64,000 nucleotides of DNA, taken from positions 1,116,001-1,180,000 of the forward strand of contig JADFAD010000006.1 in NCBI GenBank assembly GCA_015665455.1. Reading direction: 5' to 3'. Below the pieces are notes generated by a model that did no database searches, had not been told where the DNA came from, and was given only the letters and a program-made list of their open reading frames with translations. The first letter of the stretch is position 1; each line of letters begins with the position of its first letter. Position numbers and translations under genes: made by a program. Of this stretch, positions 38,430 through 47,614 are shown one piece after another. This DNA is from Oceanospirillaceae bacterium. Lineage in GTDB: Bacteria > Pseudomonadota > Gammaproteobacteria > Pseudomonadales > Litoribrevibacteraceae.

Positions 38430-39326
38430 ATGGATAATTTAAACGACATGATGGTTTTTGTGCTTGTCGTCGAAGGCGGAAGCTTCACCAAAGCGGCAGA
38501 AAGGATGGGACTGCCTAAATCTAATATCAGCCGTAAAATAACTCGGCTTGAAGAATCCTTAGGCATTCGATTATTGGAAAGAACCACGCGTCAACTGCAC
38601 CTTACCGAGGCTGGCACAGTGTACTATCAGCACTGTCAGCGAATTCGAGAAGAACTCGACTACGCAAAGGCCTCCGTGAACAGTTTATTGGATGAACCCC
38701 AGGGATTAATTCGTGTAAGCGCGTCAGTCACGGTAGGACAACAAGTTATTAGTCCAAATATCCAGACGTTTTTAGAACAATACCCAAAAGTGAACCTTGA
38801 ATTAGAACTGACAAATCGGCGTGTTGACCTCATTTCTGAAGGCTTAGATGTAGTTATTCGGGTAGGAGAATTACAAGACTCAACCCTCATCGCAAAAAAA
38901 TTAGGCAAGAGCCAAAGAGGACTCTATGCAAGCCCCATATATCTAGCGGAACACAAACCGCTAATCAATCCACAACAACTAGAAAGCCATGCGGTTCTTT
39001 ATATGCAAACAGATCATCAAAAACGCCAATGGTCACTGCACGGTAACGATAAAAAAGTAACCATTGAGGTCAACCCAAGGCTACTTATTAATGACTTCTC
39101 AAGCCTATTACAAAGTACTCAAAACGGGCTAGGTGTTTCTGTTCTGCCAGACTACATAGCACAAGACAGTGTTATCAAAGGTCAACTTAAACGCGTACTG
39201 CCAGAATGGCATTTATCTGAAGTGGATTTCTACGCGGTGTACCCCAGCCATCGAGGAGCAACACCGAAAGTGCGTGCCTTTTTAGATCATTTCTCAAGCG
39301 TATTTGAAAACGTTTTGATGCAATAG
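38430..39326 (+). CDS. LysR-family transcriptional regulator
   Basis: 298 residues from ATG 38430, which has a perfect AAGGAG six bases upstream (38418-38423); an in-frame ATG eight codons earlier is rejected. The N-terminal winged helix-turn-helix is clear (FVLVVEGGSFTKAAERMGLP, then SNISRKITRLEESLG), followed by the periplasmic-binding-like effector domain with the usual LRVSASVTVG-like hinge. It most resembles the AaeR/DmlR subgroup. Divergent from pirin-isochorismatase, which it probably controls. Confidence 0.94.
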   Translation: MDNLNDMMVFVLVVEGGSFTKAAERMGLPKSNISRKITRLEESLGIRLLERTTRQLHLTEAGTVYYQHCQRIREELDYAKASVNSLLDEPQGLIRVSASVTVGQQVISPNIQTFLEQYPKVNLELELTNRRVDLISEGLDVVIRVGELQDSTLIAKKLGKSQRGLYASPIYLAEHKPLINPQQLESHAVLYMQTDHQKRQWSLHGNDKKVTIEVNPRLLINDFSSLLQSTQNGLGVSVLPDYIAQDSVIKGQLKRVLPEWHLSEVDFYAVYPSHRGATPKVRAFLDHFSSVFENVLMQ

Positions 39327-39341
39327 AATCATTTAAGAGCA

Positions 39342-39923
39342 TTACTCAATGGCCAATTGCAGCTCCGCCATCATATACCCAGTATTACTGTGGAGATTAA
39401 TCAACATTCGGCCATCGCCTGTGATTTTATAGTTTTTAGCCAAAGCCGTTTCATATAACTTCTGCCAAGCATTTATTAGCGTCAGCTGATCCCCTTTAAA
39501 TTTCACTGACAGGCATTTAAATTGAGGCTTAATTTCAGATCTGAAGTTATTAACAGGCTCCCCTACTTTTTTTACCCACCAACCAAGCTGGACTGCAGCA
39601 GAGCCATCCACTATTGAGTTAATGTTTTCGCCTTCAACGACCAATGAAAAGGCACCATCAATCTCTGTTTCAGTTTTGAATGCTATGGTCTGAGCCAACT
39701 TCTTAGCCACGGCTTCACTCGCGTTCTGATTTTTCGCTTGCTCAATAGAGTAGGTCCCAAAGTAAAAGAATTGTTCTTCTACACGCTTCTCTTGCAACGT
39801 ATCCATGTCTAATCCCATGGTTTCGAGGGAGGCAGGCTTAGCAACGGTAAAACCAGGCAACATAAACCCTAGGCACATGAAGTACAATCCAGTGATTATT
39901 TTAATGGTTCTTTTTGATGACAT
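39342..39923 (-). CDS. Secreted protein, chalcone-isomerase-like length, unknown
   Basis: 193 residues from ATG 39923, which has AAGGGA six bases upstream and starts two bases after the stop of the preceding gene; an upstream ATG at 39947 would overlap it. A signal peptide covers about residues 1-27. The mature part has a FYFGTYSIEQAKNQ segment and an LGWWVKKVGEPVNNFR region. The pattern (a conserved small secreted domain after an AdeT-like protein) suggests a partner of the upstream gene, but I cannot name the family. It is convergent with the LysR gene. Confidence 0.8.
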   Translation of the reverse strand: MSSKRTIKIITGLYFMCLGFMLPGFTVAKPASLETMGLDMDTLQEKRVEEQFFYFGTYSIEQAKNQNASEAVAKKLAQTIAFKTETEIDGAFSLVVEGENINSIVDGSAAVQLGWWVKKVGEPVNNFRSEIKPQFKCLSVKFKGDQLTLINAWQKLYETALAKNYKITGDGRMLINLHSNTGYMMAELQLAIE

Positions 39924-39925
39924 GA

Positions 39926-40939
39926 TTATTCCCTTGGATCCGAGCAATCGGCTTGATTGGACTTATCTTTACAACGAATATGCTTAAAAAGCTTTAATGC
40001 CTTCGGGTGATAAACCCCTTTATCCAATAAGGATAAGCGAACTTCTTTCAACATTTCATCATAAGCGCCTTCATTCTCATCTTCGGGGTTAATCCAATAA
40101 CGAGAAGGAATTCGCAGCTCCGCCTTTGCGACTATATCAAACGCATCATCAAATTTAGGAATGGCTAACTCTCTGGCTTTTTGGCCAAAACCGGGAGGAA
40201 AACGCCCAGGGTGAATAAGCATTTGGAAATTCATCTGAGCAATGGGGTAGTTAAAAATTCCCCCTGAAGACTTCACTCCTTTTTCTAATTCCAAAGGCTC
40301 AAATGCAACCAAAGGCGCATAGGCAATATCAACACTGCCATTATTAAATAAGCCAGCAAACGTTGCAGTTGAAGCTTGTACCACTGTGCCACCCACTCGA
40401 CGGACCATGGCTAGCGATGCGTCATCATTCTCCAAAGTAGCAACGCGCAGACCTTGAAGTTTCGTAACATGATCGACCGTCCGATCCCGAGTCAATAAAT
40501 AGATAGCACCCGCAGGATAAATCCCTGCAACTTCCACATCGTTCTCTACCAACAAAGGGTAAGCTTTCGGCTGCATCAAGGTATGCAACACGCTACGCAT
40601 TACTTGAGTTGAAGGTATGGCCCCCATAGCCTCTAAAGAGCCAGTGAACTTATTAAAGTTTCTTGCTCGTGTTCCGGTCAATAAGACCGCATCGCACTGC
40701 TTTGCTCGAAAGTCGTATTCTGCCACGCGCTCATCGGTATAAGCCGTCATATTCAGCTTAATCCCCCAATCAAGCGCTATCACTTGTGCTTCTTTCATCA
40801 GGTTAAATAAAGGGCCTTTCTGACCAACCGGATCAAATACACAAAATAAGCGAGTAACTGGGTCTGCAGAGACATAAGCAGGTACGAATAAACTAATGAC
40901 AAGCAACAACCGAATCAGGGACTGTCTTAAAGTCTTCAT
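39926..40939 (-). CDS. Putative solute-binding protein, AdeT1/2-like
   Basis: 337 residues with a signal peptide (about 1-25, cleavage after VSA). The fold resembles the TRAP DctP type: FCVFDPVGQKGPLFNLMKEA at the N-terminus, YDFRAKQCDAVLLTGTRARN, LQGLRVATLENDDASLAMVR and a late FNNGSVDIAYAPLVAFEP. I recall this as the AdeT1/AdeT2 (DUF6091) putative solute-binding family. There are no permeases beside it. It forms a two-gene operon with the following secreted protein (two-base gap). Ligand unknown. Confidence 0.8.
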   Translation of the reverse strand: MKTLRQSLIRLLLVISLFVPAYVSADPVTRLFCVFDPVGQKGPLFNLMKEAQVIALDWGIKLNMTAYTDERVAEYDFRAKQCDAVLLTGTRARNFNKFTGSLEAMGAIPSTQVMRSVLHTLMQPKAYPLLVENDVEVAGIYPAGAIYLLTRDRTVDHVTKLQGLRVATLENDDASLAMVRRVGGTVVQASTATFAGLFNNGSVDIAYAPLVAFEPLELEKGVKSSGGIFNYPIAQMNFQMLIHPGRFPPGFGQKARELAIPKFDDAFDIVAKAELRIPSRYWINPEDENEGAYDEMLKEVRLSLLDKGVYHPKALKLFKHIRCKDKSNQADCSDPRE

Positions 40940-41071
40940 TATTAATCCATCAATAATCGAATACTCAAAGTGTACCTAAGGCTTGGAACAGATGAATTAC
41001 TATTCGACGACAACTCTTCAACTTGGCTTAAAACAACAAAAGCAATAAGAACTTAAGTAACAGACAACAAA

Positions 41072-41095
41072 AAACGGCCTCAATTGAGGCCGTTT
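41072..41095 (-). terminator. Terminator of subtilase-lipoprotein operon
   Basis: AAACGGCCTCAATTGAGGCCGTTT is too long to print as one motif in other fields; its halves AAACGGCCTC and GAGGCCGTTT pair perfectly (10 bp, AATT loop), with a further run of T on the minus strand. It ends the lipoprotein/protease operon. Confidence 0.9.
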
Positions 41096-41123
41096 CTTTA
41101 TTCACTTATATGAAACCTTAGAG

Positions 41124-42077
41124 TCAGAGCCCTGGAGGTAACAAAGGCAAGTCGCTGGCCGCAAGCTTATTCTCTGTATTAGCAGCCGTTGCGTTTAGCT
41201 CAGACAATCGATCAGATACCGTCTCTTTAACACCTGAAGCAAAAGCACCGGCGGGCGCCGTTTCCGTCAGAGCTTCAGTCAACTGAATCGCTTCAGACGA
41301 TACATTTGCAAAAGAAACCGTTTCAGGCTGAAAACCACCTCCGGTTGCATACTGCGAAGAGATATCATCTATCGCAGCGGAGATATTCGCCGCATCAGAT
41401 AGATTCGATAACAACCCCTGCATCATCATATTGTCCTGAACCTGCTCCTTCGTCATGGAACTGTCTTCCGTCACTAACAGAGGTGGAACTTCATTAGGAG
41501 GAACCGTCAATTGAAGTAGATCCTGCAGGTCAGTATAAGCACTTTCAAGCTCAGAGTTTGATGGCGCTAATGCAAACGATTGACTCACAAGATGCGTTAA
41601 CAAGTTGATCCTAATCGGTGTACCCGAACCTTGGTATTCAGCGTATGCAGAAAGAAAAGTCTGTTCATCAATCTCAGTCCACTCACCAAAATCCACTCGA
41701 CCATTGTTGTTGGTATCAAGCGCATCATTGGTGGCTTCACCACAATCAGTCAAGTCACAGAACATACGAGACGAACCATCCGAACGACCACGTACTTCAA
41801 AGTACAACGTCTGTCCAACGTTTGCATCAATTAGCCCTGTGAATTCGCCTTGCTCCGATGTTTGAAACTGTGCGAGAGGTGTCGTCGCCTGCTGACCATT
41901 ATCTTCCACAGCCCAAACAGAAACATTGCCTGAACTGATAATGCCTTTACTTGCCGTTCCACTAACAGGGGCTGTTGATTGATCATCATTATCAGAAGAA
42001 CCTCCACCTCCCCCACCACAGGCAGTCAAACCCAAAGTTAAAAGAGCAGAAACAGATATTTTAGATAAAATATTCAT
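41124..42077 (-). CDS. Secreted lipoprotein co-encoded with a subtilase
   Basis: 317 residues. Lipobox LTAC followed by a poly-glycine stretch (GGGGGG) and an acidic serine linker, the pattern of marine envelope lipoproteins. Residues about 38-100 form a beta-rich carboxypeptidase-regulatory-like domain (GTASKGIISSGNVSVWAVED). An EF-hand-like loop DTNNNGRVDFGEW lies at about 122-134. The rest is helical and Ala/Ser-rich. It starts 10 bases after the subtilase stop, so the two are co-transcribed; it may be an anchor, chaperone or inhibitor of the protease. Function not established. Confidence 0.82.
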   Translation of the reverse strand: MNILSKISVSALLTLGLTACGGGGGGSSDNDDQSTAPVSGTASKGIISSGNVSVWAVEDNGQQATTPLAQFQTSEQGEFTGLIDANVGQTLYFEVRGRSDGSSRMFCDLTDCGEATNDALDTNNNGRVDFGEWTEIDEQTFLSAYAEYQGSGTPIRINLLTHLVSQSFALAPSNSELESAYTDLQDLLQLTVPPNEVPPLLVTEDSSMTKEQVQDNMMMQGLLSNLSDAANISAAIDDISSQYATGGGFQPETVSFANVSSEAIQLTEALTETAPAGAFASGVKETVSDRLSELNATAANTENKLAASDLPLLPPGL

Positions 42078-42087
42078 GCATCAACCC

Positions 42088-45060
42088 TCACTTTTTAACC
42101 CAGAAGCCAGCTCCGGCTTCAATGGTTTGTAATGGCTGATAACCAGAATTCAATATTTGCTCATTCAACTGTGCATCAGGAGACCAACCAGCAAACGTAT
42201 TCTCTCCAACATACACCCAAACTAAGCGAGCATCGGAGAACACCGCTTGAAGATCTGTAATCGCAACAGAGCTACCTAATAGGTGAGTTCCTGCAGCAAG
42301 CTCAGAAACCGTTTTAGCATTAACAAATGTGAGAGTATCAGCATCTATCAAACCGTACTGATCGGGGAAGTTTTTAACCAGTTCTTCACTTTCCAGGCTC
42401 GCCTGAGCAACCGCAGCCTCAAGCGCTACTTGGGTTGCTAAACCATACTCATCTAATGAACCAAGAATATTCTCAGTAGCTGTCGCAAGCGCATTAGTTA
42501 ATGACTCTTGAGTTGCTAAACCGTACAGCTCAGGGTCAGTTAAAATTGCATCTGTCACCCTTTGTTCTTCAGCATCTATTAATGCTTGCTCTAAGCTAGA
42601 CAGCGCTTGAATTTCAACATAAAGCGTTCTGAATACTTGTTTGCCATTTGAATCAGCCACCACTACAACACTGTAGGTTCCTGCTTCTAAAAATGTATGC
42701 GTTAATGAAGCCGTATCCCCTTCAATGTCAAAAGACTCGCCATCACCATAATCAATAGAGAGTTCAATATCTGCTCCTTCTTCTGGGGCTGAACCTTCCA
42801 CATCAATAACAATTGGATAGCCCGGTCTGAGAATACCAGTTGCATTCAGTTTAGATATTTCAGGATAGCCTTCAGTGCTAGGTAGACTCACTCGATAACT
42901 GGATTCATTTGAAATTGAAGACTGGTTATAAGAAAGCTCTACTGCATCACCACTAAACTCATAACCAATGGTTGCCGAACCACCATTGCTACCAAAGCTA
43001 TTAGCAGGTGCTTCTACATCTTTATAGTTAATAAGTATTTCAGGCGTACTTTCATTCATAACCACTTGGAATTCGATTTTATCTTCAGGGTCTTCTGTTA
43101 AGAATCCATAGAAACTATAATCGCGCCATTCAATGACCAACTGCCTATTTGGTGCTTCACCAAAAACAGCATAATAAACATCACCACCATTTGGATTTAA
43201 ATCATCCCAAAATGGCATAATAGCGTGTAAATCGTCGCTGAAAGGTAGACTGCTATTAAACCATTGAAGAACACCCTCATCAGCAGAAATAAAACCGTGA
43301 TCACTTACAAAAATTTTCTCAACTTGACCCATTGGCCATTGAACAGACAAATCAACATCAAGCTGTTTAAATTCATCTAGGCCTAGTTCCATTGGCGAGC
43401 CTTCGAAGTCTATGTATGAATAAGGCACCTCAACAATAGTTGGTACTTCTCGACTGATAATCGTAAACTCATTATCAATATCACCTGTAAAGCTCAGCTC
43501 AGCTTCGCCCAAAAAGTTAACCGTTAGAGAGGCAGAGTAAATGCCATCGTTCGCAGTCTCATCTGAACCTGTACCGTCATCAACAAGCAGAGCGATCTCT
43601 GCACCATCTAATAGAGCACGATAATCCTGACCTAATACTGGAGCACCACAATTATGAACCAGTACTTTAAAGTCGATCACATCATCCGGAGAAACAACAA
43701 TTCCATCATTAGAAGAAACGGGATCGATTAAACGAGCAAATACTTTATCCTCACAGTTCAGAGGTCCTGATCCGTCCTCTCCCCATACAGTCAGGCGTTG
43801 CCCATTGCCTACAACCCCAGCTAAACTCGGAACGTCCACGCCCAATTCAGTCACAAGACGCTGATAATAAGAAGCAGACTCATCAGGATACAGAGCAGCG
43901 ACTAATGCAACAGCACCGGTCACATGCGGAGCAGCCATAGAAGTACCATCAAAGTATCTATAGCCGTTATTTGGGGTAGAACTAAGAATGCTAACGCCAG
44001 GGGCAGCAATATCAACTCTCTCCACGCCATAGTTAGAGAAATATGCAATCTTGTCAGACTCATCAATTGCCGCTACTGAAATGATATTGGTATTATCATA
44101 AGCCGCAGGATAAGAAGGGTTAACATCAATATTTTGACCATTGTTACCCGCTGCAGCTACAAACAAAATATCCGCAGAGTTATGCTGTTCGATGGCTTCT
44201 TTTAATATTTCACTGTAGCCACCGCCACCCCAAGAGTTATTGGTGGCAACAATGTTAATGCCTTGGTTAACTTTAAGATCATACAAGTAATCAAGGCATT
44301 CAATCGCAGCAGAAGTATTACCACTTCCATACGAGTTTAAGAATTTACAGGCGATCACTTTAGTTTGAGGGGCAACACCCACCACACCGATAGAATTATT
44401 CATCTCCGCAGCAATGGTACCTGCTACATGCGTACCGTGCTCATTATCATCAAATGGGTCTGAATCACCATTAGCCGTATCGATGCCATAAACATCATCA
44501 ATATAACCGTTGTTGTCGTCATCAATGCCATTACCCGAGATTTCACCGGGGTTTTGCCATACATTTGCAGTCAAGTCAGGGTGATTATAATCAATCCCTG
44601 AATCAATCACTGCAACCACTGCATTGTCACTGCCTGTTGTGATATCCCATGCCTGAGGCATGTTAAGGTCAGTATTCGTTTCATTATCCATCGCCCAAAG
44701 ATCAGAATAACTAGGATCGTTCGGCGTTACTAAAGAGTGAACAACGTAATCTGGCTCCACATAAGCCACACCCGGAACATTTCTGTATGTTGCTAATGCT
44801 TCTCGCATGGTCTTCCCTGCAGGAACACCCACGACCTCAAAGTTATTCATATGCTTAAAGGTCTTTTTAATACTAAAGCCAGATGGAGCTATACGAGAGC
44901 TTCTGATCATATTATCGTCCCATCGGACTATAAACTGATCAGCTGTTTGATCCGTACTTTTCGCTGCATTATTTGCAGCATCGGGCACTATAGCGCCATA
45001 ACTTGCACTGCTCATTAACGCGGTACAAATTAACGTTCGGAAGGAAAATCGCCATTCCAT
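42088..45060 (-). CDS. Secreted subtilisin-like serine protease (S8) with PKD-like and C-terminal repeats
   Basis: 990 residues from ATG 45060, which follows AAAGGA and a signal peptide MEWRFSFRTLICTALMSSAS; the frame is open 50 codons further upstream but that stretch is not protein-like. Order: propeptide (about 38-110), S8 domain (about 115-420) with D153 in VIDSGIDYNHPD, H208 in EHGTHVAGTI and S374 in GTSMAAPHV. Then come beta-rich modules, a PKD-like domain (about 750-815, TFLEAGTYSVVVVAD), three copies of an LYGLATQ-type repeat near residues 846, 872 and 902, and a C-terminal domain ending in GAGFWVKK. Calcium-style Asp-rich loops (GIDDDNNGYIDD) lie in the catalytic domain. Likely an extracellular protease. 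Confidence 0.94.
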   Translation of the reverse strand: MEWRFSFRTLICTALMSSASYGAIVPDAANNAAKSTDQTADQFIVRWDDNMIRSSRIAPSGFSIKKTFKHMNNFEVVGVPAGKTMREALATYRNVPGVAYVEPDYVVHSLVTPNDPSYSDLWAMDNETNTDLNMPQAWDITTGSDNAVVAVIDSGIDYNHPDLTANVWQNPGEISGNGIDDDNNGYIDDVYGIDTANGDSDPFDDNEHGTHVAGTIAAEMNNSIGVVGVAPQTKVIACKFLNSYGSGNTSAAIECLDYLYDLKVNQGINIVATNNSWGGGGYSEILKEAIEQHNSADILFVAAAGNNGQNIDVNPSYPAAYDNTNIISVAAIDESDKIAYFSNYGVERVDIAAPGVSILSSTPNNGYRYFDGTSMAAPHVTGAVALVAALYPDESASYYQRLVTELGVDVPSLAGVVGNGQRLTVWGEDGSGPLNCEDKVFARLIDPVSSNDGIVVSPDDVIDFKVLVHNCGAPVLGQDYRALLDGAEIALLVDDGTGSDETANDGIYSASLTVNFLGEAELSFTGDIDNEFTIISREVPTIVEVPYSYIDFEGSPMELGLDEFKQLDVDLSVQWPMGQVEKIFVSDHGFISADEGVLQWFNSSLPFSDDLHAIMPFWDDLNPNGGDVYYAVFGEAPNRQLVIEWRDYSFYGFLTEDPEDKIEFQVVMNESTPEILINYKDVEAPANSFGSNGGSATIGYEFSGDAVELSYNQSSISNESSYRVSLPSTEGYPEISKLNATGILRPGYPIVIDVEGSAPEEGADIELSIDYGDGESFDIEGDTASLTHTFLEAGTYSVVVVADSNGKQVFRTLYVEIQALSSLEQALIDAEEQRVTDAILTDPELYGLATQESLTNALATATENILGSLDEYGLATQVALEAAVAQASLESEELVKNFPDQYGLIDADTLTFVNAKTVSELAAGTHLLGSSVAITDLQAVFSDARLVWVYVGENTFAGWSPDAQLNEQILNSGYQPLQTIEAGAGFWVKK

Positions 45061-45301
45061 AGAGTTCTTTCCTTTAAAAGAGGTGAAAAAATAGGCATCC
45101 ATACTAAAAGCCATTCGTGCGAATGTCCACAATTTGAAACACTCTGTGACTGATTTCTGTACAACAACACAAAGAAAGTAAGATAGATTACATATCAGAT
45201 GAAATAACATTCTGAGATCAAAAAATAATAATCAACCTAGAATAAAAAATTGAACGCCCATAGCCTGGCCGTCGATTGTATTCTTACTCGTCAAAAATGC
45301 G

Positions 45302-45904
45302 TTACTTCCCTTCTGCCTTCTTTCTTAAACGAGAAAGCGACACAGGCGTGATCCCCAAGAACGAGGCGATGTGATATTGAGGTAGGCGCTCAAGCAGCTC
45401 AGGATATTCCTTACAAAACCACTTGTAGCGTTGTTCGGCATTGCCTAGAAGTAAGCGTGCTTCGTGACGAGCATTTTTAACAAATACCCGTTGCAGCATT
45501 TTAATTTCCAGTCGTAACCATTCAGGGTTATCACTGCCGTATTCATAGAGCTGATTATAATCTGCCAGCATTAATTGGGCAGGCTCCAGCACTTGAATGT
45601 AATACTGACAAGGCTCATCACTGATGATGGCGCTGATCGGTGCAATAACTTCATTGGCCTGATAGAAGTGCTGATTCACTTCATTGCCGTCACCATCAAT
45701 GTAATAAACGCGTAATAAGCCATCAAGAATAAAGCACAGCTCATTGCATACATCACCCGCTTGTATCCAATGTTCTTGCGCAGACATTTCACGATGATAG
45801 AACTTCTGAGCAAGCTGTTGCCAACCTTCCATAGAGGCATCCAATTCTTGCTCAAACACCGTTTTCAGGCGGGAGTGTTGTTCACTCAATTCTCTATCAG
45901 TCAT
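45302..45904 (-). CDS. Crp/Fnr-family transcriptional regulator
   Basis: 200 residues. An N-terminal cyclic-nucleotide-binding-like barrel (about 30-115, ELCFILDGLLRVYYIDGDGN) is followed by a C-terminal winged helix-turn-helix (YHIASFLGITPVSLSRLRKK). There is no N-terminal cysteine cluster, so it is not FNR itself. The pattern matches small Crp-like regulators that lack the cAMP-contact arginine/serine pair. It stands alone, 242 bases upstream of the subtilase start on the same strand, so it could control that gene. Ligand unknown. Confidence 0.9.
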   Translation of the reverse strand: MTDRELSEQHSRLKTVFEQELDASMEGWQQLAQKFYHREMSAQEHWIQAGDVCNELCFILDGLLRVYYIDGDGNEVNQHFYQANEVIAPISAIISDEPCQYYIQVLEPAQLMLADYNQLYEYGSDNPEWLRLEIKMLQRVFVKNARHEARLLLGNAEQRYKWFCKEYPELLERLPQYHIASFLGITPVSLSRLRKKAEGK

Positions 45905-46087
45905 AAAAATTCTTATTCTTCAAACCATTACAAAACAGAATTAGAGGAACCCACGAAGAGTTTCACGTGAATCATTGATCTTGTTATCCCATACTAATTT
46001 TAGGAGTTTAACACCGATCACTCTATTTATTTCTAGATTTATTTTCAGGAAAGATTTGGGCCGTCTAAATTTCCCCGGGCATAAAAA

Positions 46088-46107
46088 ACGGGAGCCGAAG
46101 CTCCCGT
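46088..46107 (-). terminator. Terminator of iron alcohol dehydrogenase gene
   Basis: ACGGGAGC-CGAA-GCTCCCGT: a perfect 8-bp stem with a stable tetraloop, six T on the minus strand and CTTTT on the plus strand. It follows the alcohol dehydrogenase stop by about 50 bases. Confidence 0.92.
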
Positions 46108-46155
46108 CTTTTCGTCTTACCCAAATAATTTACGCAAATAGATTACGTGAATTAT

Positions 46156-47385
46156 TTATGCAACCATTTGGCTAATCAACTTCTCACACGCAGCCTGATC
46201 CATATACTTAGGCACAGGGTAGTTAAAGTGAGCTTCCTTCAATGCCAGTTTAGCAATGGTAGGAATATCTTCTTTCTTAAGCGCTTCCAAGTGCTCAGGG
46301 ATATTGAACTGCTTTGACATTGCTCGAATCTGATCGATGAACATCTGAGCTAACTGAGCGTTGCTTTCACCGCCCTTCGCCAAACCACTCACCTCAGCCA
46401 ATTTCGCTAGACGATCCGAGGCTGCATCTTTCGAGTAATCCAATACGTATGGCAAAACAATCGCGTTACCCAAACCGTGTGGCGTGCCGTACTTAGCACC
46501 GAAGTTATGAGAAATCGCATGAACATAACCCAAACTGGCTTTTGTAAATGCCAAGCCTGCGTAATATGAAGCCAATGCCATGTTTTGACGCGCTTTCAAA
46601 TCATCGCCCTTCTCAACCACAGTGGCCAAGTTTTCCATAATTAAACGCGTTGCCGCAATGGCATAACCATCCGTATCGTCGCTCGCATTCTTAGAGATAA
46701 AAGCTTCAACCGCGTGAGTTAACGCATCCATGCCTGTCGCAGACGTTACATGAGCAGGAAGGCCGATCATTAATGACGCATCCAGAGCAGCAACCATAGG
46801 TACTAGCTTAGGATCCATCAACGGTGTTTTCTGATGCGTGATAGGATCAGACACGACTGCCGCGATAGTTACTTCAGAACCCGTTCCTGCCGTCGTAGGA
46901 ATAGCAAAAAGAGGCGCTGGTGCTCTCCAAACCTTGAAGAAGCCAGACAATTTCTTAATCGAACGATTGTTAGTAACACGAGCAGCGATTACTTTTGCCG
47001 CATCAATGGGTGAACCACCACCAACCGCCAAAATTGCTTCACAGTTGTTGTCTTTATACTGCGCTAGCCCTGTTTCCACTTGATCATAAGTAGGGTCAGG
47101 TAAAATGCCATCATAAATAACAAACTCAACGCCATTATCAGTCAACGTTTTTTGAATCTTATCCAAAACGCCTAATTTAACTAATACAGCATCCGTTACG
47201 ATTAAAACCTTTTTTGTTCCCATCTGAGCAATGGCTTCACACATTTCCAGTGAAGAACCAGGACCATTAAATAATGTCGGTCGAGGCATAGGTAGGATTT
47301 TGCCTGCGATTTTAAAGGCATTTTGGATGCCCTGATAACCTTTGACTTGTAGTGAAAACATCATGTTCATCAACCCTTTTAGCAT
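46156..47385 (-). CDS. Iron-containing alcohol dehydrogenase
   Basis: 409 residues. The group III (iron-dependent) alcohol dehydrogenase fold: NAD-binding AILAVGGGSPIDAAKVIAAR, the PTTAGTGSEVT motif, and the metal site region around GMDALTHAVEAFISKNAS with further histidines in YVHAISHNFGAKYGTPHGLG. The family reduces aldehydes or oxidises primary alcohols; substrate range not predictable. Start uncertain: ATGs at residues 1, 6 and 8 are all possible, and AAAAGGG lies nine bases before residue 8, so the true start may be 47364. Confidence 0.94.
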   Translation of the reverse strand: MLKGLMNMMFSLQVKGYQGIQNAFKIAGKILPMPRPTLFNGPGSSLEMCEAIAQMGTKKVLIVTDAVLVKLGVLDKIQKTLTDNGVEFVIYDGILPDPTYDQVETGLAQYKDNNCEAILAVGGGSPIDAAKVIAARVTNNRSIKKLSGFFKVWRAPAPLFAIPTTAGTGSEVTIAAVVSDPITHQKTPLMDPKLVPMVAALDASLMIGLPAHVTSATGMDALTHAVEAFISKNASDDTDGYAIAATRLIMENLATVVEKGDDLKARQNMALASYYAGLAFTKASLGYVHAISHNFGAKYGTPHGLGNAIVLPYVLDYSKDAASDRLAKLAEVSGLAKGGESNAQLAQMFIDQIRAMSKQFNIPEHLEALKKEDIPTIAKLALKEAHFNYPVPKYMDQAACEKLISQMVA

Positions 47386-47534
47386 TCGTATAACCCGTGA
47401 AACAGCGCTAGCGTTTATGTTATTTTTCAGATTAGAGCAATTACTCTAACACGAGTTTCACATTATGAGAAGTAACCAACCATACTTGAGCAAATAATTA
47501 GGCGTTTCACCCTAATTATTGTCCGGTTAATACA

Positions 47535-47574
47535 ATGAAACCCGTAATTCCAACAAAGAAATTACGGGTTTCAT
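47535..47574 (-). terminator. Terminator of lipoprotein gene 47615-48331
   Basis: A perfect 15-bp stem (ATGAAACCCGTAATT with AATTACGGGTTTCAT) around a 10-base loop, about 40 bases past the lipoprotein stop and upstream of the alcohol dehydrogenase. It is unusually long for a simple terminator. Confidence 0.8.
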
Positions 47575-47614
47575 TCAAATAAGCAAACGACCTTAACGTA
47601 AACCTATTACATAA

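Noticed and set aside
45061-45210. 50-codon N-terminal extension of the subtilase
   Set aside because: The signal peptide begins at the ATG at 45060 behind a ribosome site; the extension is not signal-like.
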